64,000 nt of DNA from Smithella sp. (GTDB lineage Bacteria > Desulfobacterota > Syntrophia > Syntrophales > Smithellaceae). Position numbers and translations under genes: made by a program. Below the pieces are notes generated by a model. That model was not told the DNA's origin. It was given only the letters and a program-made list of their open reading frames with translations, and did not search any database. The number at the start of each line of letters is the position of its first letter. Within the stretch, counting starts at the first letter, position 1. This document shows positions 17,847 to 27,552 of this stretch, piece after piece. Where the stretch lies: NCBI GenBank assembly GCA_007244375.1, contig SCVW01000046.1:124001-188000 (forward strand). Direction: 5' to 3'.

Positions 17847-19235
17847 ATGTTTAAGAAATGTATATTTGTATTTATAGCGATTTTCTTTATTTTTAGCGGA
17901 CTGGTGTCATTTGCTGTAGAAAAAAATTCTGAAATAGAGATTTCTGAAAAGCTTATTGCTGAAGTTGAGTTTTCTCCGTTGTTTTTTTTAGCCAGTCCGG
18001 ACAGTAAACACATTGCGTATGTAGGTGAAAAAGACGGGAAGCAATTTGTAATAGTAGACGGGAACAAAGGCAAAGACTATGATAATATCGTAATTACTCT
18101 TATTTTCAGTCCGGATAGTAAACATGTTGCTTATGGAGCACAAAAAGACAACAAAATTTTTGTTGTCTTAAATGATATAGAAGGAAAAAGCTACGACTCT
18201 ATCGGATCGACTATAATTTTTAGTCCGGATAGCAAACGTATATTTTACAGTGCCAGATCAGATAATAAGGGTTTTGTAATCCTTAATGGGGTAGAAGGTA
18301 AAAAATATGATGGAATCGGGAAATCGCTTGTTTTTAGTCCGAACAGTAAACACATAGCTTATGGCGTAAAATCGGGTAATGATTATTTTGTTGTTTTAGA
18401 CGGGACAGAAGGGAAAAGGTATGATTCCATAGGTTCCGGTATTTTTTTCAGTCCGGATAGCAAACATCTGGCATATTGGGCACAATCGGGAAGCAAGCGT
18501 TTTCCGGTCGTTGATGGACAAGAAGGTAAAAATTATGATGCTATCGGGAATACTATAGTTTTTAGTCCGGACAGTAAAAGGATGGCTTTTGTAGCTCAAA
18601 AAGGAAACAAATATTTTTTAGTTGTTGATGGACAAGAAGGGAAACATTACGACGCTATCGGAAACACTGTAGTTTTTAGCCCGGACAGCAAACGAATAAT
18701 TTATGCAGCCCAATTGGGAAATAAACGTTTCGCTGTTATTGATGGGAAGGAGGAAGAGTATCGTGAAGGTATCGGAGCAACTATTGTCTTCAGTCCTGAT
18801 AGCAGACATTTCGCTTATGTAGCTCAAAAAGACAATAAGCATTCGGTAGTTATTGACGGAAAAGAAGGGAAACAATTTGACGCCATTGGTAATGGATCAA
18901 TTTTTTTCAGCCCGGACAGTAATAATGTTGCATATTGTGCTCAAGCTGACAATAAACGTTTTGTGGTCATAAATGGAAAAGAAGAAAAAAAATATGATGA
19001 TGTAGGAAATAAATCGCTTGTTTTTAGTCCAGACAGTAAATATTTAACTTATATGGCTCAGTCAGAAAATAAACATTTCGTTGTCGTTGGCACAGAAAAA
19101 CAAAATTTCTATGATAATATTCTGAATCTAACAATGGGCAGAATAGTTTTTGACTCGTTGGATAGATTTCATTACCTTGCTGTCAGAGATAAAGGCGTCT
19201 ATCTTGTCGAGAGCAGAGTAAAAAAAAATAACTGA
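17847..19235 (+). CDS. Secreted beta-propeller protein with WD40-like (PD40) repeats
   Basis: A 462-residue protein with a signal peptide (lysine start, hydrophobic 6-20, cleavage likely after SFA) followed by about eleven tandem units of 38 residues. Each unit has the pattern [VI]FSPDSK-h-hAY-xAQ-x-x-NK-x-FVV-hDG-x-EGK-x-YD-x-IG, which is the PD40/TolB-type blade motif. The last two units are degenerate. Two neighbouring units (near 18500-18680) are almost identical at the DNA level, which points to recent duplication. AGGAGG lies 12 bases before the ATG. It stands alone between the leu attenuator and the tRNA cluster. Periplasmic or surface location is likely; no enzymatic domain is seen. 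Confidence 0.8.
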   Translation: MFKKCIFVFIAIFFIFSGLVSFAVEKNSEIEISEKLIAEVEFSPLFFLASPDSKHIAYVGEKDGKQFVIVDGNKGKDYDNIVITLIFSPDSKHVAYGAQKDNKIFVVLNDIEGKSYDSIGSTIIFSPDSKRIFYSARSDNKGFVILNGVEGKKYDGIGKSLVFSPNSKHIAYGVKSGNDYFVVLDGTEGKRYDSIGSGIFFSPDSKHLAYWAQSGSKRFPVVDGQEGKNYDAIGNTIVFSPDSKRMAFVAQKGNKYFLVVDGQEGKHYDAIGNTVVFSPDSKRIIYAAQLGNKRFAVIDGKEEEYREGIGATIVFSPDSRHFAYVAQKDNKHSVVIDGKEGKQFDAIGNGSIFFSPDSNNVAYCAQADNKRFVVINGKEEKKYDDVGNKSLVFSPDSKYLTYMAQSENKHFVVVGTEKQNFYDNILNLTMGRIVFDSLDRFHYLAVRDKGVYLVESRVKKNN

Positions 19236-19543
19236 ATCTATAGAAAAATTGTAAATATTATCACAAATAATTTTATTTGTATTTGTTTGTCGTGATATCA
19301 GAAAACTACCGTATTTACTAATTAGACAGAATTTTTGTATAATTAAAGATTAAATTAACAAGAAAAATACATCAATACGATCAGTTAAAAATTCCTATAT
19401 ATCCGTAAGATTTTTTTAAAAATTTACTTGACAAAAACATCTATTAAAATTAAATTCAACAATTCGGTTAGGGGTGTAGTTGTGTGTGTTTATGCTTGGC
19501 AAGCGTAACAACTTGATATTATAAAGTAATTGCGAAAAGGTTT
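19236..19543. other. A+T-rich intergenic region before the tRNA cluster
   Basis: About 300 bases with no reading frame. Shortly after the propeller gene is an A+T hairpin (ACAAATAA/TTATTTGT, 19263-19280) that could be a weak terminator. The tRNA promoter candidate is at 19428-19456. Nothing else was recognised. Confidence 0.5.
19428..19456 (+). promoter_or_regulatory. Probable promoter of the tRNA-rpmG-secE transcript
   Basis: TTGACA (19428-19433), a 17-base spacer and TAAATT (four of six matches to the -10 consensus) lie about 90 bases before the first tRNA. No better match was found in the interval. Confidence 0.5.
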
Positions 19544-19619
19544 GCTGGTGTAGCTCAATCGGCAGAGCAGCTGATTTGTAATCAGCAGGTTGCGGGTTCA
19601 AGTCCCATCACCAGCTCCA
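19544..19619 (+). tRNA. tRNA-Thr (TGT)
   Basis: Complete cloverleaf: acceptor stem GCTGGTG/CACCAGC, D-arm TAGCTCAATCGGCAGAGCA, anticodon loop TTTGTAA, T-arm with GGTTCAAGTCC and an encoded CCA end. First gene of the tRNA cluster. Confidence 0.97.
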
Positions 19620-19639
19620 GTTTAATTTAAATATGAGTT

Positions 19640-19724
19640 GGTGGGGTTCCCGAGCGGCCAAAGGGAGCAGACTGTAAATCTGCCGGCGAAGCCTACGGAG
19701 GTTCAAATCCTCCCCCCACCACCA
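19640..19724 (+). tRNA. tRNA-Tyr (GTA)
   Basis: Acceptor GGTGGGG/CCCCACC, anticodon loop CTGTAAA, a long variable arm as expected for bacterial tRNA-Tyr, T-loop GGTTCAAATCC and an encoded CCA end. Confidence 0.97.
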
Positions 19725-19747
19725 GTGATTATTTGAGATTTAAGCAG

Positions 19748-19823
19748 GCGGGAGTAGCTCAGTGGCTAGAGCGTCAGCCTTCCAAGCTGAGGGTCGCGGG
19801 TTCGAATCCCGTTTCCCGCTCCA
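19748..19823 (+). tRNA. tRNA-Gly (TCC)
   Basis: Acceptor GCGGGAG with CCCGC on the 3' side, anticodon loop CTTCCAA, T-loop GGTTCGAATCC and an encoded CCA end. Confidence 0.97.
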
Positions 19824-19854
19824 GAAAAAAAGGGCAAAAATAATAATAAATTTT

Positions 19855-19930
19855 GCCCACGTAGCTCAGTCGGTAGAGCACATCCTTGGTAAGGATGAGG
19901 TCACCAGTTCAATCCTGGTCGTGGGCTCCA
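19855..19930 (+). tRNA. tRNA-Thr (GGT)
   Basis: Acceptor GCCCACG/CGTGGGC, anticodon loop TTGGTAA, T-loop AGTTCAATCCT and an encoded CCA end. In many proteobacteria a tuf gene follows this tRNA; here rpmG follows after 13 bases. Confidence 0.97.
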
Positions 19931-19943
19931 GCTAAGGAGTGTT

Positions 19944-20093
19944 ATGAGAAATAATATTATTTTGGCTTGCACGGAATGCAAGCAGAGAAATTATACAACG
20001 ACAAAAAACAAGCGGACTATGCAAAACCGTTTGGAAATAAAAAAATACTGCAAGTTCTGCCGGGGCCATAAATTGCACAGGGAGACCAAGTAG
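19944..20093 (+). CDS. rpmG: 50S ribosomal protein L33
   Basis: A 49-residue protein (begins [17 protein letters not shown], ends LHRETK). Two Cys-x2-Cys pairs (CTEC and CKFC) mark the zinc-binding C+ form. AAGGAG lies before the ATG. It sits between tRNA-Thr and tRNA-Trp, the usual place in this cluster. Confidence 0.95.
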   Translation: MRNNIILACTECKQRNYTTTKNKRTMQNRLEIKKYCKFCRGHKLHRETK

Positions 20094-20106
20094 ATTGTGT
20101 TGGAAT

Positions 20107-20183
20107 AGGCCAGTAGCTCTAATGGATAGAGCGCCGGACTCCAAATCCGGATGCTGGGGGTTCAAGTCCCTCCTGGCCTGCCA
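20107..20183 (+). tRNA. tRNA-Trp (CCA)
   Basis: Acceptor AGGCCAG/CTGGCCT, anticodon loop CTCCAAA, T-loop GGTTCAAGTCC and an encoded CCA end. It is 28 bases before secE. Confidence 0.97.
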
Positions 20184-20211
20184 TTTCCCCCGGTATTAGG
20201 AAATCTGAGTT

Positions 20212-20415
20212 ATGGAAAAAGTAAAAGAAGTAACACAAAAGATAGTGCAATTTGTACAAGATGCTAAATTAGAGCTCAAAAAAGTCACCTGGCCGACTCC
20301 TAAACAGGCCTTGGCTTCTACAGCAGTCGTTATAATTTTAGTTTTTATCGTTGCGGTTATTTTAGGAATAATAGATTTTGCACTCGCTAAAACAGTTAAA
20401 TTTATTTTAGGTTAA
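20212..20415 (+). CDS. secE: Preprotein translocase subunit SecE
   Basis: A 67-residue short SecE with an amphipathic helix (ELKKVTWPTPKQA, the conserved KVTWP motif) and one transmembrane helix (about 40-62). It clamps the SecY halves in the inner membrane. The single-helix form is usual outside Enterobacteria. It is three bases from nusG. Confidence 0.95.
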   Translation: MEKVKEVTQKIVQFVQDAKLELKKVTWPTPKQALASTAVVIILVFIVAVILGIIDFALAKTVKFILG

Positions 20416-20418
20416 AAA

Positions 20419-20949
20419 ATGGCTTTTAAATGGTATGTGGTTCATACCTATTCCGGGTATGAGAACAAAGTCAAGATGAGTCTTCAGGAAAGAATTGAAA
20501 AGACAGGCACTCAGGCTTTCTTTTCCGATATTCTCATTCCTGAAGAAGACGTTGTGGAATTGATTTCAGGAGAAAAGAAAAGTTCCAAGCGTAAGTTTTT
20601 TCCGGGATATATTCTTGTTCGCATGGAAATGACCGATGATACCTGGCATATTGTGAAAGATACTCCTAAAGTTACCGGTTTTATCGGTACGAAAGATAAG
20701 CCTTCACCTATTCCGGACAAGGATGTTGAGAATTTAAAATTCAGAATTGACGAAGGAACTCTAAAGCCCAAACCTAAATTCAAATTCGATGTTGGTGATC
20801 ATGTGAAAATCATTGATGGCCCCTTTACCAATTTTGACGGGGTTATTGATGAACTGAAACCTGAGAAAAGCAAGTTAAGGGTTATTGTGAGTATTTTCGG
20901 CCGGCCTACGCCGGTGGAATTGGATTTTATCCAGGTAACTCAGGGGTAA
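20419..20949 (+). CDS. nusG: Transcription termination/antitermination factor NusG
   Basis: A 176-residue protein with an N-terminal RNA-polymerase-binding NGN domain (WYVVHTYSGYENKV; PGYILVRMEM) and a C-terminal KOW domain (about 125-176; GDHVKIIDGPFTNFDGV) that contacts Rho or ribosomal protein S10. It follows secE as in most bacteria. Confidence 0.97.
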   Translation: MAFKWYVVHTYSGYENKVKMSLQERIEKTGTQAFFSDILIPEEDVVELISGEKKSSKRKFFPGYILVRMEMTDDTWHIVKDTPKVTGFIGTKDKPSPIPDKDVENLKFRIDEGTLKPKPKFKFDVGDHVKIIDGPFTNFDGVIDELKPEKSKLRVIVSIFGRPTPVELDFIQVTQG

Positions 20950-21005
20950 TGTCAATAAATAAAAAAAGATAAGTGTAAAAAATATTCAAATCAGGGTGAT
21001 TTAAA

Positions 21006-21431
21006 ATGGCAAAGAAAATTATTGCAAATATAAAATTGCAAATAAAGGCGGGTAAGGCAACTCCTTCACCTCCCATCGGTCCGGCATTGGGACAGCACGG
21101 CGTCAATATTATGGAATTTTGCAAGGCGTATAATGCCATGACGCAAAATCAGGAAGGAATGATTATTCCTGTGGTGATTACCGTTTATGCGGACAGGTCT
21201 TTTACATTTATAACAAAAACACCTCCGGTGTCCGTGTTACTTAAGCAGGCGGCAAAAATTGCTAAAGGAGCCAGTGATCCGAAGAGGGAAAAAGTTGGCT
21301 CAGTTACGGCCGGGCAAGTGAAAGAAATTGCCGAATTAAAGTTTAAAGATTTGAATGCTGTGGATATTGACGGCGCGATCAAGACAATTGCTGGTACCGC
21401 AAGGTCTATGGGAATTGAAATTACAGGTTAA
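21006..21431 (+). CDS. rplK: 50S ribosomal protein L11
   Basis: A 141-residue protein with the N-terminal [20 protein letters not shown] motif that forms the GTPase-centre stalk base and a C-terminal rRNA-binding domain ending SMGIEITG. The usual length is 141-142 residues. It is the first gene of rplKA-JL. Confidence 0.97.
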   Translation: MAKKIIANIKLQIKAGKATPSPPIGPALGQHGVNIMEFCKAYNAMTQNQEGMIIPVVITVYADRSFTFITKTPPVSVLLKQAAKIAKGASDPKREKVGSVTAGQVKEIAELKFKDLNAVDIDGAIKTIAGTARSMGIEITG

Positions 21432-21449
21432 TAAATACGAGGTTATATC

Positions 21450-22151
21450 ATGTTAAAAAGAGGCAAACGTATATTGGCAGCGAAAGCGAAGGTTGAACCG
21501 GTCAAGCGATACTCGCTTAAAGAGGCTGCGGAAATAGTTGTATCGACGGCCGGTGCCAAATTTGATGAAACTGTGGATGCAGCCGTCCGATTAGGTGTTA
21601 ATCCTGCTCATGCCGACCAGATGGTACGGGGAAGCGTAGTCCTGCCACATGGCTTGGGAAAAACAGTGAAGGTTCTGGTTTTTGCCAAAGGAGAAAAAGA
21701 GAAGGAAGCGCTGGAAGCCGGTGCGGACTTAGTCGGTAACGACGATATTATTGAAAAGATTAAAGGCGGCTGGATGGAATTTGATCGTGTTATTGCCACT
21801 CCGGATATGATGGGTTCCGTGGGAAAGATCGGTAAAATTTTAGGTCCGCGCGGATTGATGCCTAATCCGAAAGTGGGTACTGTAACATTTGAAGTGGCAA
21901 ACGCAGTGAAGGATCTGAAGGCGGGCAAGGTAGAATTTCGTGTGGAAAAAGCAGGGATAGTTCATTCTCCTGTAGGTAAGGTATCTTTTGGTGCCGAAAA
22001 ATTAAAAGATAATATCAGTGCTTTACTGGAGACTATTATTAAATTAAAACCAGCGTCCAGCAAAGGAACTTACATTAAAAGTGTTTCTATTTCGAGCACG
22101 ATGGGCGTCGGTGTAAAAATTGACCCTCTCGATATAAAAACTGCAGTTTAA
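21450..22151 (+). CDS. rplA: 50S ribosomal protein L1
   Basis: A 233-residue L1-stalk protein with the signature [20 protein letters not shown]. It starts 18 bases after rplK. In many bacteria L1 also represses the rplKA message; no obvious L1 mimic site was identified here. Confidence 0.97.
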   Translation: MLKRGKRILAAKAKVEPVKRYSLKEAAEIVVSTAGAKFDETVDAAVRLGVNPAHADQMVRGSVVLPHGLGKTVKVLVFAKGEKEKEALEAGADLVGNDDIIEKIKGGWMEFDRVIATPDMMGSVGKIGKILGPRGLMPNPKVGTVTFEVANAVKDLKAGKVEFRVEKAGIVHSPVGKVSFGAEKLKDNISALLETIIKLKPASSKGTYIKSVSISSTMGVGVKIDPLDIKTAV

Positions 22152-22186
22152 TGGGATAAATTAACTTATTATAAATTATAATAACA

Positions 22187-22317
22187 AGGTCGAAGACAGC
22201 AGGTACAGAAGTTTAAACAAAAAAAGGCCTGCCGAGACTCGTTTAATGAAATTTTTTCAAGGTAAACAATTTTGTAAAAACGGGAATCGGAATTTGGGCA
22301 AGGTTACCGTTTTTTTG
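22187..22317 (+). ncRNA. L10 leader (autoregulatory mRNA element) with attenuator-like hairpin
   Basis: In the 227-base gap before rplJ, the pattern CGAAGACAGCAGGT (22191-22204), an A-rich loop and GGCCTGCCGAGACTC (22226-22240) matches the known L10-L12-binding leader with its GCAGG/CCTGC stem. Downstream, AAAAACGG (22276-22283) can pair with CCGTTTTT (22307-22314), followed by more T. That resembles an attenuator terminator tuning rplJL-rpoBC expression. The second part is inference. Confidence 0.7.
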
Positions 22318-22378
22318 TTCTGTATGTGGCTAGATTCTCCGGCCTCGAGAAAATAATTTTGAAAGGAGGCGAATAAAT

Positions 22379-22903
22379 TTGGATCGGGGAACAAAAGAGC
22401 AAATTGTAGCTGAATTGCATAAGAAACTTAAAGAAGCCAAATTAGGTGTTCTAACCAGTTTTAACGGCATGAATGTCGAAAAGATGGAAGCTCTGAGAAA
22501 TGCATTGCGCAAGTCCGATGCTGAATGGAAGGTTGTGAAAAATACTCTTTTGAGAATTGCATCAAAAGAAACCGATTTCAGTATTCTTGCGGATCATTTC
22601 AAATGGCCTGTCGCGGTTGTTTTGGGCTATAAAGATCCGGTGGAACCGACTAAAATTCTGATTGATTTTGCCAAGAAAAATCCGGAATTGGAAATAAAAG
22701 TCGGATTACTGGATAACAAGCCCCTGACTAAGAATGATCTCAATGTTTTGGCGGAATTACCAAGTAAAGAAGTGCTCTTAGGCAAATTAGTTTCCGTATT
22801 GGCGGCGGTTCCGACATCGTTCGTAACCGTTTTAAGCGGTGTTCCGAGAAGCTTTGTGCAAGTGCTCAATGCCTATTGTGATAAGAAAAAAACTTTAAAT
22901 TAA
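22379..22903 (+). CDS. rplJ: 50S ribosomal protein L10
   Basis: A 174-residue protein that anchors L7/L12 dimers to the ribosome. It shows the VVKNTLLRIA motif and a C-terminal helix (VLNAYCDKK) for L12 binding. The start is TTG at 22379, set by AAAGGAGG about ten bases upstream. The E. coli protein has 165 residues. Confidence 0.95.
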   Translation: MDRGTKEQIVAELHKKLKEAKLGVLTSFNGMNVEKMEALRNALRKSDAEWKVVKNTLLRIASKETDFSILADHFKWPVAVVLGYKDPVEPTKILIDFAKKNPELEIKVGLLDNKPLTKNDLNVLAELPSKEVLLGKLVSVLAAVPTSFVTVLSGVPRSFVQVLNAYCDKKKTLN

Positions 22904-22930
22904 TAAAACATACAGAGAGGAATAGAAAAA

Positions 22931-23320
22931 ATGGCAGAAATTACTAAAGACGATGTAGTCAAATTTATTGAAGGAATGACAGTATTGGAGCTTTCTGCTC
23001 TGGTGAAAGAATTGGAAGAAAAATTCGGCGTTTCCGCTGCTGCTCCCGTTATGGCTGCTGTGGCCGCCCCCGGTGCCGGTGCTGGTTCCGCTGCTCCGGC
23101 TGAAGAAAAAACCGAGTTTGATGTTGTATTAACAGGTTTCGGTGCAGAAAAAATTCAGGTAATCAAAGTTGTTCGTGCCATCACCAACTTAGGATTGAAA
23201 GAAGCGAAAGATTTAGTGGAAGGAGTGCCCAAGCCTATTAAAGAAGGCGTTTCCAAGGATGAAGCCGCAGACATTAAGAAGAAAATTGAAGAAGTCGGCG
23301 GGACAGTTGAGATAAAATAA
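22931..23320 (+). CDS. rplL: 50S ribosomal protein L7/L12
   Basis: A 129-residue stalk protein with an N-terminal dimerisation helix, an Ala/Gly/Pro hinge (about 38-60) and the factor-binding C-terminal domain ([20 protein letters not shown]). GAGAGGA precedes the ATG. It is an acidic, highly expressed protein. Confidence 0.97.
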   Translation: MAEITKDDVVKFIEGMTVLELSALVKELEEKFGVSAAAPVMAAVAAPGAGAGSAAPAEEKTEFDVVLTGFGAEKIQVIKVVRAITNLGLKEAKDLVEGVPKPIKEGVSKDEAADIKKKIEEVGGTVEIK

Positions 23321-23356
23321 CATAATCTCTAATACATTATTTTATTTAAGGATGCT

Positions 23357-26300
23357 ATGGGTGACTTTAGAAAAAATTTTGGTCAGGTAAGGAAGATACT
23401 GGATATACCTAATTTAATTGAAATCCAGACTAAGTCTTATGAAAAATTCCTCCAAAAGGATATAGCGCCGGCAAAAAGAGGTAATTTTGGTTTGCAGGGT
23501 GCGTTTAAGAGTGTTTTTCCCTTTTCGGACTTTAGCGGGAAATGTTCACTGGAATTTGTCAGTTATAGAATCGGTGATGTCCGGTACAATGTGAAGGAAT
23601 GTATCCAGAAAGGCATGACCTATGCCGCGCCTTTAAAGATTGTCGTCAGACTGGTTGTTTTTGATGTAGATCGTCCTTTAGAAGGAAAAAGCGGTAAGGA
23701 AACAGCTGAAACAAAACAGATCCGTGACATTAAAGAGCAGGAAATTTACTTTGGTGAAATTCCTCTGATGACTGAAAATGGTACTTTTATCATTAACGGA
23801 ACGGAACGGGTCATCGTCAGCCAACTTCATCGTTCACCCGGTATCTTTTTTGATCATGATAAGGGCAAAACTGTTGCCAGCGGCAAACTAATTTATTCAG
23901 CGCGGGTTATTCCCATACGTGGTTCCTGGTTGGATCTGGAATTTGATTCCAAGGACATTCTCTATGTGAGGATAGACCGCCGCAGAAAAATGCCTGTAAC
24001 TATATTGCTTAAGGCACTGGGTAACTCGGCTGAATTTATTTTAAATTATTTTTACAACATTGATAAAGTTATCATCGAAGATAAAAAGATTTATTTCTCT
24101 GTTGATGAATCTCTTGTCGGTCAGAAAGCACCTGAAGATATCAAAGATCCCAAGAGTGCTGAAATAATCGTTAAGAAGGGGCGTAAACTTAATAGGCCTC
24201 TTTTGAAAAGGATAATGGATGCGGGTATCAAACGTGTTGCAATAAGTGATACGGAACTTACCGGTAAGATTCCTTCTTCGGACATTCGTGATCCTAAAGC
24301 AGGAGATATTGTTTTCCGTTGTAATGAGGAGTTGCCCTTGAACTGGTTGGAAATAGCTCGTGAAAAGGGAATTAAAGAACTGAATCTTATCCATATCGAT
24401 GAAGATATGGATAACGCGTCCATCAGGGATACTTTATTGGTTGATCGCATTGATAGTACTGAAGACGCTATCATGGAAATATATCGCCGGTTACGTCCCA
24501 GTAATCCTCCGACTCCGGAAACTGCCGAGAAATTTTTCCAAAGTCTTTTCTTCGAATCTGAAACTTACGACTTGTCTAATGTCGGTCGTGCGAAGATGAA
24601 TTACAAATTACGTATGAATGTACCGACGGACATTACGACATTACGTAACGAAGATATTTTATCCGCTGTGAAATATCTGATTGATTTGAAGAATGCTGTT
24701 GCGGATTGCAGTGTCGACGATATTGACCATTTGGGAAATCGCCGCGTAAGGTCTGTTGGTGAACTTATTGAGAATCAATACCGTATTGGTTTGGTGCGTA
24801 TGGAGCGGGCAATAAAGGAAAAAATGAGTTTGCAGGATATCGAAACAATGATGCCGCACGATCTGATTAACGCGAAGCCTGTTTCTGCAGTGGTCAATGA
24901 GTTTTTTAACTCCAGCCAGCTTTCTCAGTTTATGGATCAGACAAATCCGCTTTCCGAGATTACGCACAAGAGAAGATTATCTGCACTGGGTCCGGGCGGC
25001 TTGACACGGGAAAGAGCTGGATTTGAAGTTCGGGACGTTCATCCCACTCATTACGGGCGTATCTGCCCGATAGAAACGCCGGAAGGACCTAATATCGGGT
25101 TGATCGTATCTCTCAGCACGTATGCGAGAGTTAATGAATTTGGTTTTATTGAAACACCCTATAGAATGGCAGGAAATGGCCGTGTATCGGATGAAGTCCG
25201 TTTTATGACGGCAATCGAAGAAGAAAACCAGATTGTCGCTTCGGCAGACCGTCCTTTGGATAAACACGACAAATTTGTTGAAGAGTTGATATCAGTTAGA
25301 AAGGGTGGCGATTTTATTTCGGTTATGCCTGAAGAAATAAAGATGATGGACGTTTCGCCAACCCAGCTCGTTAGTGTGGCAGCGGCGTTGATTCCTTTTC
25401 TTGAACATGATGACGCTAATCGCGCGCTGATGGGGTCGAACATGCAGAGGCAGTCTGTTCCCTTAATGACCCCGGAGATACCGGTGGTTGGTACAGGCGT
25501 AGAATCGGTTGTTGCACGTGATTCCGGAGCTGTTATTGTTGCCAAACGCTCGGGTATTGTTGAGAGTATTGATGCATCGAAAATCATTATCCGGGCTGAT
25601 CATCCGGAAGAGGACGGTATTGACAGTGGTGTTGATATTTACAATCTGGCCAAATATCAACGTTCCAATCAGGACACATGTTTTAATCAAAAACCTATAG
25701 TCAATGCAGGTGATCGCCTGCATAAAAAAGATATATTGGCTGATGGGCCGGCAATCGATAATGGAGAGTTGGCGCTTGGGCGGAATGTCATGGTCGCTTT
25801 CATGTCCTGGGGCGGTTACAACTATGAAGATTCCATCCTCGTCAGTGAAAGAATAGTCAAAGAAGATATTTTTACTTCAATTCACATTGAAGAATTTGAA
25901 ACCATGTCCCGTGACACCAAACTCGGCAAGGAAGAAATTACGCGGGACATTCCCAACGTTGGTGAAGAGGTTTTGAAAAATCTGGATGAAAGCGGCATTG
26001 TCTGTATTGGCGTTTCCGTGAAGTCAGGCGATATTCTTGTCGGTAAAATTACTCCTAAAGGAGAAACCCAGTTATCTGCTGAAGAAAAACTTCTGCGGGC
26101 GATTTTCGGCGAGAAGGCAAGCGATGTGAGAGACACGTCTTTGCGCGTTCCTCCCGGCGTTGAGGGAACGGTAATTGATGCCAAAGTATTTACAAGAAAG
26201 GGTGCGGAGAGTGATTCACGGTCGGAGGCTATTGAAGCAGATGCTATCGAGCAAATTACTAAAGACAGGGATGATGAAATCCGTATTCTGACGGAAACGG

Positions 26301-27484
26301 TCAAGAAAGATATTACAAAGCTTGTTATCGGAAAAACAGCGGCTTCTAAAATAACAGATACCAAAAAGAAAGTGATTTTGAAAAAAGGCGATAAGATAAC
26401 TAAAGAAATCTGGGCAGAGTTACCTTTCTCTAGTTGGAAAGAAATCACCATTGCTGAAAACGATGGTTCGGAAGAAAAAATCAATAATATGATTGCATCT
26501 CTGGAAAGAAAAATCGATTTTGTTCATGCTCATTTTGCGGAGAAACTGGAGAAGATTAAAGCCAGTGATGAGCTTCCTACCGGTGTTATCAAAATGGTCA
26601 AAGTTTATGTTGCCATCAAGAGAAAACTTTCCGTAGGCGACAAAATGGCTGGCCGTCACGGAAACAAAGGTGTTCTGTCGCGGATTTTGCCGGAAGAAGA
26701 TATGCCTTATTTTGCTGATGGAACTCCGGTGGATATTGTATTAAATCCCTTGGGCGTTCCCTCGCGAATGAATGTCGGGCAGATTCTGGAAACTCATCTG
26801 GGATGGGCGGCAAGATCAATAGGCGAAAGTCTGAATGAACTGTGGAAGAAGAATTCCAATTTAAATAATATTAAAAACGAGTTGAAAAAAGTCTATTCAT
26901 CTCCGGAATTTGACAAGTTTATTGATCAGGCATCTTCCGAAGATATCAGAAGATTTGTCGGTCGTTTGAAAAAAGGAATGCTTGTGGCCAGTCCTGTTTT
27001 TGACGGATGTTCAGAAGAACAAATTAGGGAAATGTTAAGAAAAGCCAATCTGCCGGAATCAGGCCAATCCATTCTTTTCGACGGAAGAACCGGTGAACCG
27101 TTTGATCAGGAAGTAACAGTGGGAATTATTTACATGATGAAACTGCATCATCTTGTTGATAATAAAATTCATGCACGCTCCATTGGTCCTTATTCACTCG
27201 TAACCCAGCAGCCGTTAGGTGGTAAGGCACAATTCGGCGGTCAGAGATTGGGTGAAATGGAAGTATGGGCAATGGAGGCTTACGGAGCAGCCTACGCACT
27301 GCAGGAGTTTTTGACAGTCAAATCCGATGATGTGGCAGGACGAACAAGGATTTATGAATCTATCGTAAAAGGTGAGCATACTTTTGAATCGGGTCTCCCG
27401 GAATCTTTTAACGTACTTGTCAAAGAACTTCAGGGACTTGGATTAGACGTGGAATTGGTTGAAGAAACCGACGAGCTGAACTGA
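23357..27484 (+). CDS. rpoB: RNA polymerase beta subunit
   Basis: A 1375-residue subunit with the complete set of beta regions. The rifampicin pocket carries the sensitive-type residues D527, H537 and S542 (E. coli D516, H526, S531) in SQFMDQTNP and [10 protein letters not shown]. The active-site part [15 protein letters not shown] and the C-terminal [18 protein letters not shown] are intact. It follows rplL by 36 bases. Confidence 0.98.
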   Translation: MGDFRKNFGQVRKILDIPNLIEIQTKSYEKFLQKDIAPAKRGNFGLQGAFKSVFPFSDFSGKCSLEFVSYRIGDVRYNVKECIQKGMTYAAPLKIVVRLVVFDVDRPLEGKSGKETAETKQIRDIKEQEIYFGEIPLMTENGTFIINGTERVIVSQLHRSPGIFFDHDKGKTVASGKLIYSARVIPIRGSWLDLEFDSKDILYVRIDRRRKMPVTILLKALGNSAEFILNYFYNIDKVIIEDKKIYFSVDESLVGQKAPEDIKDPKSAEIIVKKGRKLNRPLLKRIMDAGIKRVAISDTELTGKIPSSDIRDPKAGDIVFRCNEELPLNWLEIAREKGIKELNLIHIDEDMDNASIRDTLLVDRIDSTEDAIMEIYRRLRPSNPPTPETAEKFFQSLFFESETYDLSNVGRAKMNYKLRMNVPTDITTLRNEDILSAVKYLIDLKNAVADCSVDDIDHLGNRRVRSVGELIENQYRIGLVRMERAIKEKMSLQDIETMMPHDLINAKPVSAVVNEFFNSSQLSQFMDQTNPLSEITHKRRLSALGPGGLTRERAGFEVRDVHPTHYGRICPIETPEGPNIGLIVSLSTYARVNEFGFIETPYRMAGNGRVSDEVRFMTAIEEENQIVASADRPLDKHDKFVEELISVRKGGDFISVMPEEIKMMDVSPTQLVSVAAALIPFLEHDDANRALMGSNMQRQSVPLMTPEIPVVGTGVESVVARDSGAVIVAKRSGIVESIDASKIIIRADHPEEDGIDSGVDIYNLAKYQRSNQDTCFNQKPIVNAGDRLHKKDILADGPAIDNGELALGRNVMVAFMSWGGYNYEDSILVSERIVKEDIFTSIHIEEFETMSRDTKLGKEEITRDIPNVGEEVLKNLDESGIVCIGVSVKSGDILVGKITPKGETQLSAEEKLLRAIFGEKASDVRDTSLRVPPGVEGTVIDAKVFTRKGAESDSRSEAIEADAIEQITKDRDDEIRILTETVKKDITKLVIGKTAASKITDTKKKVILKKGDKITKEIWAELPFSSWKEITIAENDGSEEKINNMIASLERKIDFVHAHFAEKLEKIKASDELPTGVIKMVKVYVAIKRKLSVGDKMAGRHGNKGVLSRILPEEDMPYFADGTPVDIVLNPLGVPSRMNVGQILETHLGWAARSIGESLNELWKKNSNLNNIKNELKKVYSSPEFDKFIDQASSEDIRRFVGRLKKGMLVASPVFDGCSEEQIREMLRKANLPESGQSILFDGRTGEPFDQEVTVGIIYMMKLHHLVDNKIHARSIGPYSLVTQQPLGGKAQFGGQRLGEMEVWAMEAYGAAYALQEFLTVKSDDVAGRTRIYESIVKGEHTFESGLPESFNVLVKELQGLGLDVELVEETDELN

Positions 27485-27552
27485 TAAAGTCAGTTGGTTG
27501 GAGGTACTAATATTAATTTCAAATGACTATTTAATAGTACAGGAGAAAATCA

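Noticed and set aside
18100-19060. Regularly spaced repeats as a possible CRISPR-like array
   Set aside because: The repeats are in frame, about 114 bases long, and encode protein blades; there are no short identical repeats with unique spacers.
25882-26484. Minus-strand open frame of about 200 codons
   Set aside because: It is opposite rpoB, Ser/Phe/Ile-rich from complementary codons, with no independent support.
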